Below, in pieces: positions 1-6,891 of a stretch of DNA of 6,943 bases. The position numbers and the translations under genes were made by a program. This DNA is from an uncultured Mycoplasmatota bacterium (GTDB lineage: Bacteria > Bacillota_I > Bacilli_A > RF39 > UBA660): assembly GCA_946491675.1 (NCBI GenBank), contig CAMLYN010000057.1, forward strand, positions 1 through 6,943. Direction: 5' to 3'. The notes under the pieces were generated by a model that had not been told where the DNA came from, did not search any database, and saw nothing but the letters and a program-made list of their open reading frames with translations. Every line of letters starts with the position of its first letter. Positions within the stretch are counted from its first letter, which is position 1.

Positions 1-50
1 TTACAAATTTCATTTAAATAGTAATTTAGTTTATCATAGATTTCTTTCAT
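1..50 (-). CDS. 5' end of an unidentified gene, cut by the window edge
   Basis: An ATG at 50-48 follows an AAGGAG ribosome binding site (61-56) with a 5-nt spacer. The frame stays open to the window edge and encodes MKEIYDKLNYYLNEIC. Sixteen residues are too few to assign a family, so no function is offered. The 111 nt between this ATG and the stop of the upstream regulator carry an extended -10 box, so the gene probably has its own promoter. The call rests on the ribosome binding site, the open frame and the promoter together. Confidence 0.6.
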   Translation of the reverse strand, partial: MKEIYDKLNYYLNEIC

Positions 51-95
51 TTTTTCTCCTTTATAAATAACTAAACAGTTAAGTTATATATATCA

Positions 96-104
96 ATTAT
101 ACCA
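96..104 (-). promoter_or_regulatory. Extended -10 promoter for the gene at the left edge
   Basis: On the minus strand the sequence reads TGGTATAAT, a perfect -10 box (101-96) with the TGn extension. No good -35 box lies 16-18 nt upstream, as is usual for extended -10 promoters. Transcription would start near 89 and give an untranslated leader of about 40 nt. Confidence 0.45.
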
Positions 105-161
105 AGGTCTTAATATATTCATTGTTTTAAATAATTTTGTTTTAAAAAATCAATCCAACAA

Positions 162-1463
162 CTATTTTAATACATAGTATATATTTTTACCAGTACCAAT
201 TTGAATTAAAATATTGTCATTTATCATTTTATTTAAAATATCATTAGCTCTAGTTTTAGATACATCTAATAAAGACTCTACGATTAATCTATTTATTTTG
301 CTATTTTTCTTTAAATATTCAATGATTTGTTCTTCTTGAGTTAAATTTGTTGGTAGTATTTTTATATTATTTTCTTTTATATAATTAACATTATATAAAG
401 TTACTTTAAATGTATTTTCGGTATTTAATATTAATGGTTCTTTATCATATTCTTTATAAGATTCGATGATTCTTCCAATACCGGTACCAAAACTTTCAAC
501 GTATTTTAATCTATAAAATATATTAGCTAAGTTAGGATTTCTAGATTCTGATACACCATTGTATAAATCTTCAATACTAATCCCTTTGACCAATCCTCCT
601 AAAGAAGTGATTTCAAAATGATCATCGAATAATGACACTAATATACTACCTGTAAAATTATAGTCCCTATGTATAACTGCATTTAATAACGATTCTCTAA
701 GTGCATATTCTGGATAATCTCTAGTATCTATTCTTTCAAGTCCTACAATTTTACCTTTTGTTTTATTATATAAATCAAGATATTCAAATGTGTCATTTAC
801 TTGTTTTAAAACTGAACCTGCAAACTCTTTTCTATCCCTAAATTCCAATTTATTAGTTCCATTAAAAATTGCACATTTTATTGAATAAGGACATTCATCT
901 GATAAAAGTAGTCCTAAATTAGTATATTCATTATTTAAGTTAATAATATTTAGGGATTTAAATTTGTTATCATCTATTTCGATATTGTGATTTTTAAAAA
1001 TATTTTTTAAATATTCAAAGTGTAAATCTTGAATATTTGAGACATTGTTTTCAAAAGAATTACTATTACTTTCTATTAACAACTTTTTTATAACTTCTTC
1101 ATTTGCTTGTACTGATACATTTCCATGTCTTAAATAAACTCCTGATGATTTTAAACCTTTATCAGATAGATAATAAGGCTTATTTGGTGCTTCGCTGACT
1201 TTAACTATAATTATATCTTTATCTTCAATTCTTTCAATATATATTTTAGTATAAAGAGTTAAATCGGATTTAATTCCCTCGCGAATCATTCCACTTAACG
1301 CTTCTAAATCTTTTTCAGCCTGTTTTAAACCAATAATTTTCCCATTATCATCTATGCCAATATAAATGGTTCCATTATTTGTATTTGCAAAAGCAACTAT
1401 TTCTTTTTTTATATCTTTTGTAAGTTCAACCTTTAATTCCGTTTCTTGATCTTCTCTATACAT
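162..1463 (-). CDS. AlbA_2/Schlafen-type ATP-binding transcriptional regulator
   Basis: This 433-residue protein has the layout of the widespread 'ATP-binding / putative DNA-binding' regulators. Residues about 8-125 form an AlbA_2 (Schlafen-like) domain, with an acidic start (TELKVEL) and the glycine-rich signature GTIYIGIDDNGKIIGL at 31-46. Residues about 240-360 form a GHKL-type ATPase-like domain: RESLLNAVIHRDY (256-268) matches the N-box, and SLGGLVKG (287-294) and FGTGIGRI (325-332) match the later glycine motifs. Residues about 374-433 look like a winged helix. The length is normal and the ends look intact. The ATG at 1463 follows GGGTGAT, which matches the GGUGAU part of an extended Shine-Dalgarno, with a 5-nt spacer. 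Such proteins are often annotated as regulators and sometimes lie in defence loci; the true role here is unknown. The gene has its own promoter and upstream repeats and lies outside the proposed element. Confidence 0.85.
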   Translation of the reverse strand: MYREDQETELKVELTKDIKKEIVAFANTNNGTIYIGIDDNGKIIGLKQAEKDLEALSGMIREGIKSDLTLYTKIYIERIEDKDIIIVKVSEAPNKPYYLSDKGLKSSGVYLRHGNVSVQANEEVIKKLLIESNSNSFENNVSNIQDLHFEYLKNIFKNHNIEIDDNKFKSLNIINLNNEYTNLGLLLSDECPYSIKCAIFNGTNKLEFRDRKEFAGSVLKQVNDTFEYLDLYNKTKGKIVGLERIDTRDYPEYALRESLLNAVIHRDYNFTGSILVSLFDDHFEITSLGGLVKGISIEDLYNGVSESRNPNLANIFYRLKYVESFGTGIGRIIESYKEYDKEPLILNTENTFKVTLYNVNYIKENNIKILPTNLTQEEQIIEYLKKNSKINRLIVESLLDVSKTRANDILNKMINDNILIQIGTGKNIYYVLK

Positions 1464-1481
1464 TTTTTATCACCCAATAAT

Positions 1482-1510
1482 ATTATATACAAAACAAAGA
1501 ATATTATCAA
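1482..1510 (-). promoter_or_regulatory. Sigma-A-type promoter of the AlbA_2 regulator gene
   Basis: The -35 box TTGATA (1510-1505) and the perfect -10 box TATAAT (1487-1482) are separated by exactly 17 nt. The predicted start lies near 1475, only about 12 nt before the ATG, which leaves just enough room for the GGGTGAT ribosome binding site. Confidence 0.75.
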
Positions 1511-1514
1511 CGCA

Positions 1515-1544
1515 TTCGACCACTTTTCGACCACTTTTCGACCA
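1515..1544 (-). repeat. 11-bp direct repeats upstream of the -35 box, candidate operator
   Basis: On the plus strand the unit CGACCACTTTT occurs at 1517-1527 and 1528-1538, followed by a partial third copy CGACCA at 1539-1544. The minus strand reads GTGGTCGAAAA repeats. The 11-bp period is one helical turn, so all copies face the same side of the DNA. The array begins just upstream of the -35 box at 1510-1505, a usual place for an activator or cooperative regulator. Each copy holds four G/C bases, which stands out locally. The regulator encoded downstream could bind here, but that is a guess. Confidence 0.55.
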
Positions 1545-1562
1545 TACTATTTAAAATTCATT

Positions 1563-1586
1563 AAAAAACGAACTATTTCTAGTTCG
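1563..1586 (-). terminator. Strong Rho-independent terminator at the left flank
   Basis: On the minus strand CGAACTA (1586-1580), the tetraloop GAAA and TAGTTCG (1575-1569) form a perfect 7-bp stem followed by six U residues (1568-1563). This is a textbook intrinsic terminator. It overlaps the end of the 36-codon frame discussed under the disrupted unit. That overlap suggests the unit may be an RNA rather than a protein gene. Confidence 0.75.
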
Positions 1587-1633
1587 ACTAATTTCCCAAT
1601 GGTGCCGTTGTCGTAGTTATCTACAACTTTTGC

Positions 1634-1644
1634 ATAAAGACGAT
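1634..1644. repeat. Left attachment core (attL), 11-bp direct repeat
   Basis: ATAAAGACGAT is identical to 6430-6440 and in the same orientation. The flanks differ (GC before and TG after here; AA before and AC after on the right), so identity stops at the core, as expected for serine-integrase attL/attR. The plus strand of the core contains two GA dinucleotides; Tn4451-type large resolvases are known to act at GA. Which dinucleotide is cut cannot be told. Confidence 0.5.
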
Positions 1645-1668
1645 TGATTTGAATCAATCATTAAATAC

Positions 1669-1697
1669 ATTTTACCATCAAAAGAAAAAAGTAGCAA
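1669..1697 (-). promoter_or_regulatory. Outward-facing promoter at the left element end
   Basis: On the minus strand TTGCTA (1697-1692, 4 of 6 bases) and TAAAAT (1674-1669, 5 of 6) are separated by 17 nt. In the integrated state this promoter points out of the element into the displaced host remnant and its terminator. After excision and joining at the 11-mer it would lie upstream of the leader peptide and the recombinase gene. The predicted start is close to the in-frame ATG at 1661-1659, so that transcript would have almost no 5' untranslated region. The match is moderate and AT-rich DNA gives false hits. Confidence 0.45.
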
Positions 1698-1720
1698 TAT
1701 TTTAGACAAAATTTTGTTAT

Positions 1721-1756
1721 AAAAAAAATAATCATTTAGGTTATAGAATGACTATT
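1721..1756 (-). terminator. Rho-independent terminator of the 271-aa gene
   Basis: On the minus strand AATAGTCATT (1756-1747) and AATGATTATT (1736-1727) form a 10-bp stem with one G-U pair and a 10-nt loop, followed by a U run down to 1721. It lies 12 nt after the stop codon at 1769. It closes the cargo transcript before the outward promoter at 1697. Confidence 0.7.
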
Positions 1757-1768
1757 TCTACTTAAATA

Positions 1769-2584
1769 TTAATTATTTATTTGTTTAGTAAGACTTCTAA
1801 TTTTTTGTTTTTCTTCTGAACTATTGTACCATTTATTACATACTTTGGAAACTTGCTCGTAAGAATAATCACTAAGTCCAGAGGATAATATATCATTTAT
1901 TTGTTCTTGCAATTCATTAATATAAATTCTCATATCTTTTATGATTCTTTTCTTTGTAAATTTCTTCCTTAATAATGATACAAAACTTGAAAAATTGTCA
2001 TTTTTGCATATATAACCAGTTGCGTTCCCATATGAATAATTAAGTCCTAAATCTATTGAAGGCATTGTTTCAACCGTTTCATTACGTTTTAATTTATCAT
2101 TAATTGGTTGTGTTTCCATTTTTACTATAACAATTTTATTATTTTCTATTAGGTTTTTTATTTCTTTTTTAGTTAATATAGAAGCATATTCAATTTCAGT
2201 ATCTTCTGCTACAGCAATTACATATTTTACTTGATATAATTGTTCACACCAATCAAAACTTTTTCCATGACCTTCACTAGCCAAAGCTTTAAAAGTCATA
2301 TAAGTATCTATCTTCATAAAATGATTAAATTTTTTGTTTTTCATTTTTGAAATTATATTTAAATAATCTTCATTATTAAGTGTAATATCATAAACCTCAG
2401 AAATTAAATTATAAAATTCATCATCTGACATTTTTTTGAAATCCCCATTTATTAGATTTTCTAATATATTTATACTTCTTTTTATTTCTTCTTGAAATGT
2501 TTTTAAAATATCTTCTTCATCAGTTCTACCTATATAAGCATATGTATAATCTTCTAATCTTACATCAATTAAATCAGTAAACAT
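1769..2584 (-). CDS. Unrecognised 271-aa cargo protein of the element
   Basis: I do not recognise a family. The protein is soluble-looking, with no signal peptide or membrane segment. It is acidic in the N-terminal third (about 22-80, rich in D/E and helix-forming). The middle has a mixed alpha/beta stretch with short hydrophobic strands (YVIAVAED at 121-128, KIVIVKMET at 150-158). A basic stretch follows (RKKFTKKRIIKDMR, 206-219), then a helical C-terminus. Its few cysteines (113, 193, 249) form no zinc motif. Possibly notable clusters are SEGHGKSFDWC (103-113) and YSYGNATGYIC (183-193). The ATG at 2584 has a near-perfect AGGAGG (2596-2591) with a 6-nt spacer. The gene has its own promoter and terminator, so it is expressed apart from mob. 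Its place at the end of an otherwise purely transfer-related element suggests cargo (defence, toxin or host-benefit), but nothing in the sequence says which. Confidence 0.8.
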   Translation of the reverse strand: MFTDLIDVRLEDYTYAYIGRTDEEDILKTFQEEIKRSINILENLINGDFKKMSDDEFYNLISEVYDITLNNEDYLNIISKMKNKKFNHFMKIDTYMTFKALASEGHGKSFDWCEQLYQVKYVIAVAEDTEIEYASILTKKEIKNLIENNKIVIVKMETQPINDKLKRNETVETMPSIDLGLNYSYGNATGYICKNDNFSSFVSLLRKKFTKKRIIKDMRIYINELQEQINDILSSGLSDYSYEQVSKVCNKWYNSSEEKQKIRSLTKQINN

Positions 2585-2603
2585 AAAGTTCCTCCTTTTT
2601 AAA

Positions 2604-2640
2604 GTATAATTTATTATACACTTTTTTCTATAATTTGCAA
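2604..2640 (-). promoter_or_regulatory. Promoter with overlapping palindromic operator for the 271-aa gene
   Basis: On the minus strand TTGCAA (2640-2635) and TATAAT (2618-2613) are separated by 16 nt. The -10 box is embedded in the perfect 16-bp palindrome GTATAATAAATTATAC (2619-2604), 7-bp arms around a 2-bp centre. A dimeric repressor bound there would block RNA polymerase. The AGGAGG ribosome binding site follows 8 nt beyond the palindrome. Confidence 0.6.
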
Positions 2641-2648
2641 TAACTTGA

Positions 2649-4027
2649 CTATATTTCTATATCAAAATCATCTTTTTCATTACTATAATCGTGGTTTTTG
2701 CTAAATTCATAAGTGTCTTGTAAATCTTCATAAGTATTATCATCTATTATATTTTTATCAAATAAATCATCTGCAAAGTCCATGTATTTGTCTCTTTCTT
2801 TTTGTTTTCCAAATAACTTGTCTTTGATAAATGATATTACTTTTAAAAATCTATTTTTCCAAAATGATAATGATTGTCTTAATGATAAATTTTCTTCTTT
2901 TAATTCTTCTATTTGTTTATCTTTAACTTTATTATTTTTATTAAGTGTTTCAACTCTTAATTCTAATGCTTCGTTATTTTCAGTAAGAGCCTTAATCTTT
3001 TCGTGATTTTCCTTAATCTCTGTATCTACATTATTTAGAGTAATAGATAGTGATTGAATATTTTTATATTCATTATTAGTTTTATCAACTTGCTCAATAT
3101 AATTTATAAGTTTATCTTTATCTTCTTGTTTTAAAATATAGTTATCTTTTTTAATTAAAGTAGGTTTTAAATCATTAATTATTTCTTTAACTTCTTTTGA
3201 AGTTTAAGAGATTTTTTATTTGCTTTTTCTAAACTTTCTTGATTCTTTTCTAGTTGTTCTTTCATTTCCATATAATTGTCCATTTCAGTTATATGATAAT
3301 CACGATTTCTACCTTTCTTTTTAGTCTTTAATGAATTGGTTAAGTTGTATTCCTTATTAAATGATTCAATACAAAGTGTTCTCATTTTATCTTGTAATTT
3401 ACGAAGTGATTCTTTTGTAAATACATCAGATTTACCAACTTGTTTTCTCATACCATTTTTACCACCAGTTTTAATTGGTACACCTACAATATGAAGATGT
3501 GGGCTAGTTTCATCATAATGTACAATTGCACTAGCAATTTTAAAATTTGGCATAATAGTTTCTAAATCATTAACTTGATTTTTAAAAATATTAGTCATAC
3601 GTTTTTTAAACTTAATATCTTTTGTATCCCAATATTTTTTATCTCCGAGTTCAATAATTATTTCACACGCTAAATCATTTTTAGAGTTATTACTAACGTG
3701 AGTAAAATAATCTTTTATTTTTCTATTATCTCTAGTTTGTTTTAAATTATATTCTTCTGTTGCTTCCTCAAACTCATCAATATAAAGTTTTTTAACATCA
3801 TCTACTAGAGAACTACTACCACGTATTATTTCAATATCATCTTGTTTATTATCATATTTTCTATAATTATGATTATCTACTTTTGTAAGTCCACCAGCAT
3901 TTTGTATCGCATTATTGCTTAAAGAAGTGGAACCACTACAATTTGATTTTGCACTATTTCTTGATGAATTTCTTTTATTTTTATCACTACCTAAATGAAA
4001 TGAATATGCTAATTCTATAATAATCAC
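2649..4027 (-). pseudogene. mob: MobV-family (Mob/Pre) relaxase, split by a one-base frameshift
   Basis: The N-terminal reading frame (4027-3179, 282 aa) is a MobV relaxase. HNYR at 53-56 fits motif I, whose histidine is the nucleophile in pMV158 MobM. HYDETSPHLHIVGVP at 170-184 is the metal-binding HxDE..PHxH motif (H170, D172, E173, H177, H179). Residues 13-44 are a Ser/Asn/Lys-rich extension absent from MobM. The frame stops at 3181-3179. The next frame continues without a stop or start of its own to TAG at 2651-2649, about 180 codons. It encodes the family's coiled-coil tail (KEVKEIINDLKPTLIKKD near its start) and ends with KDKLFGKQKERDKYMDFADD and a short acidic tail. Adding one base in the A run at 3198-3195 gives an uninterrupted protein of 459 aa, normal for the family. 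The start is GTG (4027), only 1 nt from AAGGAG; a rarer ATT start at 4021 would be better spaced. The catalytic domain is intact, so the short form might keep partial activity. Confidence 0.85.
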
Positions 4028-4080
4028 GCTCCTTTATTTTAGTATGTTAAACTTTGTTTTTGAGAGTATATTTTGGCTCT

Positions 4081-4157
4081 GACAAAATATTTAACCCCCT
4101 AGGTATTTTGACGCATGTCATCAAAATAACCTCGTGGGCTAGGAGAACCTAGAACCC
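4081..4157. other. Probable origin of transfer (oriT) for the MobV relaxase
   Basis: This is the most structured and G/C-rich stretch of the intergenic region directly upstream of mob, the usual place for a MobV oriT. Stem 1: AGGT-ATTTTGA (4101-4111) pairs with TCAAAAT-A-ACCT (4121-4132). Its loop allows a competing TGAC-GCAT-GTCA hairpin (4109-4120). Stem 2: GGG-CTAGG (4136-4143), loop AGAA, CCTAG-AA-CCC (4148-4157). CCTAGG/CTAGG recurs at 4098-4103, 4139-4143 and 4148-4152. I cannot identify a nick site with confidence. The rest of 4158-4319 is AT-rich with weak hairpins only. Confidence 0.5.
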
Positions 4158-4278
4158 TTTTCCTTTATTCCATATTGTTTTAAAACTTCGTAATAAAACA
4201 AAATTACATAAAGCATTAATGAAATTATTTTATTTTCATAAAACAATTTCTTTTTGAAAAATGTTATCGCCACTTACA

Positions 4279-4295
4279 AAAATACTTCGTATTTT
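4279..4295. terminator. Weak hairpin after the recombinase gene, possible terminator
   Basis: AAAATAC (4279-4285), loop TTC and GTATTTT (4289-4295) form a 7-bp AU-rich stem with U/A tracts on both sides, about 25 nt after the recombinase stop. It could be a weak terminator between recombinase and mob. It could equally be part of a structured transfer region, because flanking GTTAT and ATAAC on the minus strand can extend a larger imperfect stem. Confidence 0.3.
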
Positions 4296-4319
4296 CATAA
4301 CGTGCCACACATTTTTATC

Positions 4320-6290
<1,971 letters not shown>

Positions 6291-6315
6291 TCATCTCCCT
6301 TTTTTTAATTTTTCT

Positions 6316-6367
6316 AAAAAAGAGGAGTCAAAACTACTAGCACTCAAAACTAATATATTGACTCCTC
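6316..6367 (-). terminator. Attenuator-type terminator in the recombinase leader
   Basis: On the minus strand GAGGAGTCAA (6367-6358) pairs perfectly with TTGACTCCTC (6331-6322) over 10 bp across a 26-nt loop, followed by six U residues (6321-6316). It sits between the leader promoter and the recombinase ATG (6284), so it ends transcription before the gene unless disrupted. The 5' arm is codons 14-17 of the leader peptide. A ribosome finishing that peptide would mask the arm and let polymerase through, similar in principle to the leader attenuation described for Tn916 tet(M). Confidence 0.75.
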
Positions 6368-6406
6368 AAATAATACACTTACTAAATTTTTACATTGTTT
6401 AATCAT
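6350..6406 (-). CDS. Leader peptide controlling recombinase expression
   Basis: An 18-codon frame, MIKQCKNLVSVLFEESIY, starts at ATG 6406-6404 and ends with TAG at 6352-6350. AGAGAGG (6420-6414) is a good ribosome binding site 7 nt before the ATG. Codons E14-E15-S16-I17 form the 5' arm of the attenuator stem, so translation and termination compete for the same RNA. The frame is also open upstream of this ATG through the attachment core. In the integrated form that gives ...AVSSLFRGKRGTS before the Met. In the excised circle it would connect to ATG codons at 1670 or 1661 and give a longer leader starting MYLMIDSNQSSLFRGK. Its function is probably in the act of translation rather than in the peptide. 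Confidence 0.6.
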   Translation of the reverse strand: MIKQCKNLVSVLFEESIY

Positions 6407-6453
6407 AGAAGTACCTCTCTTTCCCCTAAATAAAGACGATACTGCTTTGTCAT
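6403..6453 (-). other. Hybrid 16-codon frame: host start fused to element sequence
   Basis: An ATG at 6453-6451 begins MTKQYRLY, the 5' part of the interrupted host unit up to the attachment core. It then reads element sequence LGEREVLL and stops at TGA 6405-6403. Its stop overlaps the leader-peptide start as ATGA, which would allow translational coupling in the integrated state. It has no visible ribosome binding site; the predicted transcript start (about 6459) is only some 6 nt upstream, so it would be nearly leaderless. Confidence 0.35.
6430..6440. repeat. Right attachment core (attR), 11-bp direct repeat
   Basis: ATAAAGACGAT matches 1634-1644 exactly in direct orientation. It lies between the predicted host promoter (6494-6466) and the leader peptide (6406), which fits the expected position just outside the recombinase gene. 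Confidence 0.5.
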
Positions 6454-6465
6454 TTATTGACGAAT

Positions 6466-6494
6466 ATTCTACAACTTTTTATTTAATTTGTCTA
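6466..6494 (-). promoter_or_regulatory. Promoter of the interrupted host unit, now reading into the element
   Basis: On the minus strand TAGACA (6494-6489, 5 of 6) and TAGAAT (6471-6466, 5 of 6) are spaced by exactly 17 nt, with a predicted start near 6459. By the proposed boundary it lies in host DNA, just outside the element. In the integrated state it would transcribe the leader, attenuator and recombinase. Next to the -10 box lies an 18-bp imperfect dyad TTGTAGAATATTCGTCAA (6474-6457), a possible regulator or recombinase contact. Confidence 0.6.
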
Positions 6495-6513
6495 GTATTT
6501 TGCGTTTAAACCC

Positions 6514-6789
6514 TTAAATTTGGCTTTTAATATAGTTTTCGAGTTCTGATATTTTTATTTTTTTAGTTAAGTTATTGATATAAACTTCATTTGAATAATT
6601 AAATACAAGAAATATATTATTTTTAATTATTATTTTATGTGGCTCAATATAAGATAAATTAGTTTTATCTATTTTTCGAATACTACCATTTATAATAATT
6701 GGAGTAGTATTACAAAAATCACATATAATTTCTAATCTTTTCTTTAATGATTCTTCAATATCAATTTCTTGTTTAATAACCTTAATCAT
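6514..6789 (-). CDS. Small hypothetical protein downstream of ssrA
   Basis: I chose the ATG at 6789 because AAAGG (6803-6799) sits 9 nt upstream. TTG (6798) and GTG (6795) starts in the same frame lie too close to that site. The 91-residue product has a helical, charged N-terminus (IKVIKQEIDIEESLKKRL), then CDFC, the single CxxC pair, then a beta-rich middle with repeated I/V strands (TPIIING, KIIIKNNIFLVFNY) and a helical end. It is too short and plain to place in a family. One CxxC is not enough to call a metal site. No separate promoter is evident between it and the ssrA terminator, so it may depend on read-through. By the proposed boundary it is host DNA, not element cargo. Confidence 0.6.
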   Translation of the reverse strand: MIKVIKQEIDIEESLKKRLEIICDFCNTTPIIINGSIRKIDKTNLSYIEPHKIIIKNNIFLVFNYSNEVYINNLTKKIKISELENYIKSQI

Positions 6790-6825
6790 AGACACCAACC
6801 TTTCTTATGATTTTTTCTAAATACG

Positions 6826-6851
6826 AAAAAAATCAATCATTACGATTGATT
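6826..6851 (-). terminator. Rho-independent terminator of ssrA
   Basis: On the minus strand AATCAATC (6838-6831 complement of the far arm) and GATTGATT (6851-6844 complement of the near arm) form an 8-bp stem with a 5-nt loop, followed by a U run to 6826. It lies about 40 nt beyond the CCA end of ssrA, with an extra GTTCGAA/TTCGAAC dyad at 6864-6880 in between. Its presence suggests the native 3' flank of ssrA is undisturbed. Confidence 0.75.
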
Positions 6852-6891
6852 CCTATATCAAAAGTTCGAATAGTTCGAACAGATTCGTCAA

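Larger units (their letters stand above)
1547..1644 (-). pseudogene. Displaced 3' part of the short host unit the element inserted into
   Basis: On the minus strand, after the 11-mer ATCGTCTTTAT (1644-1634), a frame reads RLYAKVVDNYDNGTIGKLVE and then LEIVRFLMNFK before a TAG at 1549-1547. It has no start of its own here, and a TGA lies a few codons upstream. The separated 5' part (promoter, ATG and MTKQYRLY) is at 6494-6430. The two rejoin in frame across the shared 11-mer to give 36 codons. This stretch is richer in G/C (GAC AAC GGC ACC) than its surroundings. An intrinsic terminator (1586-1563) overlaps the last codons, so the unit could instead be a non-coding RNA of about 100 nt with a GTAG-ATAA-CTAC hairpin at 1625-1614. 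I do not recognise either product. Confidence 0.4.

Noticed and set aside
1579..1604. Similarity of the left flank to the ssrA 3' flank (minus strand: CACCATTG, then TCGAACTA 9-10 nt later)
   Set aside because: Only two 8-mers match, the tRNA-like part does not, and the second falls in terminator or dyad sequence in both places. In a 7 kb AT-rich window such a pair can arise by chance.
1642..1659. GATTGATT/AATCAATC inverted repeat as a terminator
   Set aside because: The loop is only 2-4 nt, and there is no U run on either side. It more likely belongs to the element end or is chance, although the same 8-mers form the ssrA terminator stem.
2782..3006. Plus-strand 74-codon open frame
   Set aside because: It is the antisense shadow of the relaxase coiled-coil tail, which continues in a minus-strand frame; it has no convincing ribosome binding site.
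4158..4319. A further small gene between recombinase and oriT
   Set aside because: No frame of useful length with a ribosome binding site was found; the stretch is AT-rich with short hairpins.
6790..6798. TTG or GTG start for the small gene, giving 94 residues
   Set aside because: These starts lie 0-3 nt from the AAAGG ribosome binding site; the ATG at 6789 has normal spacing.
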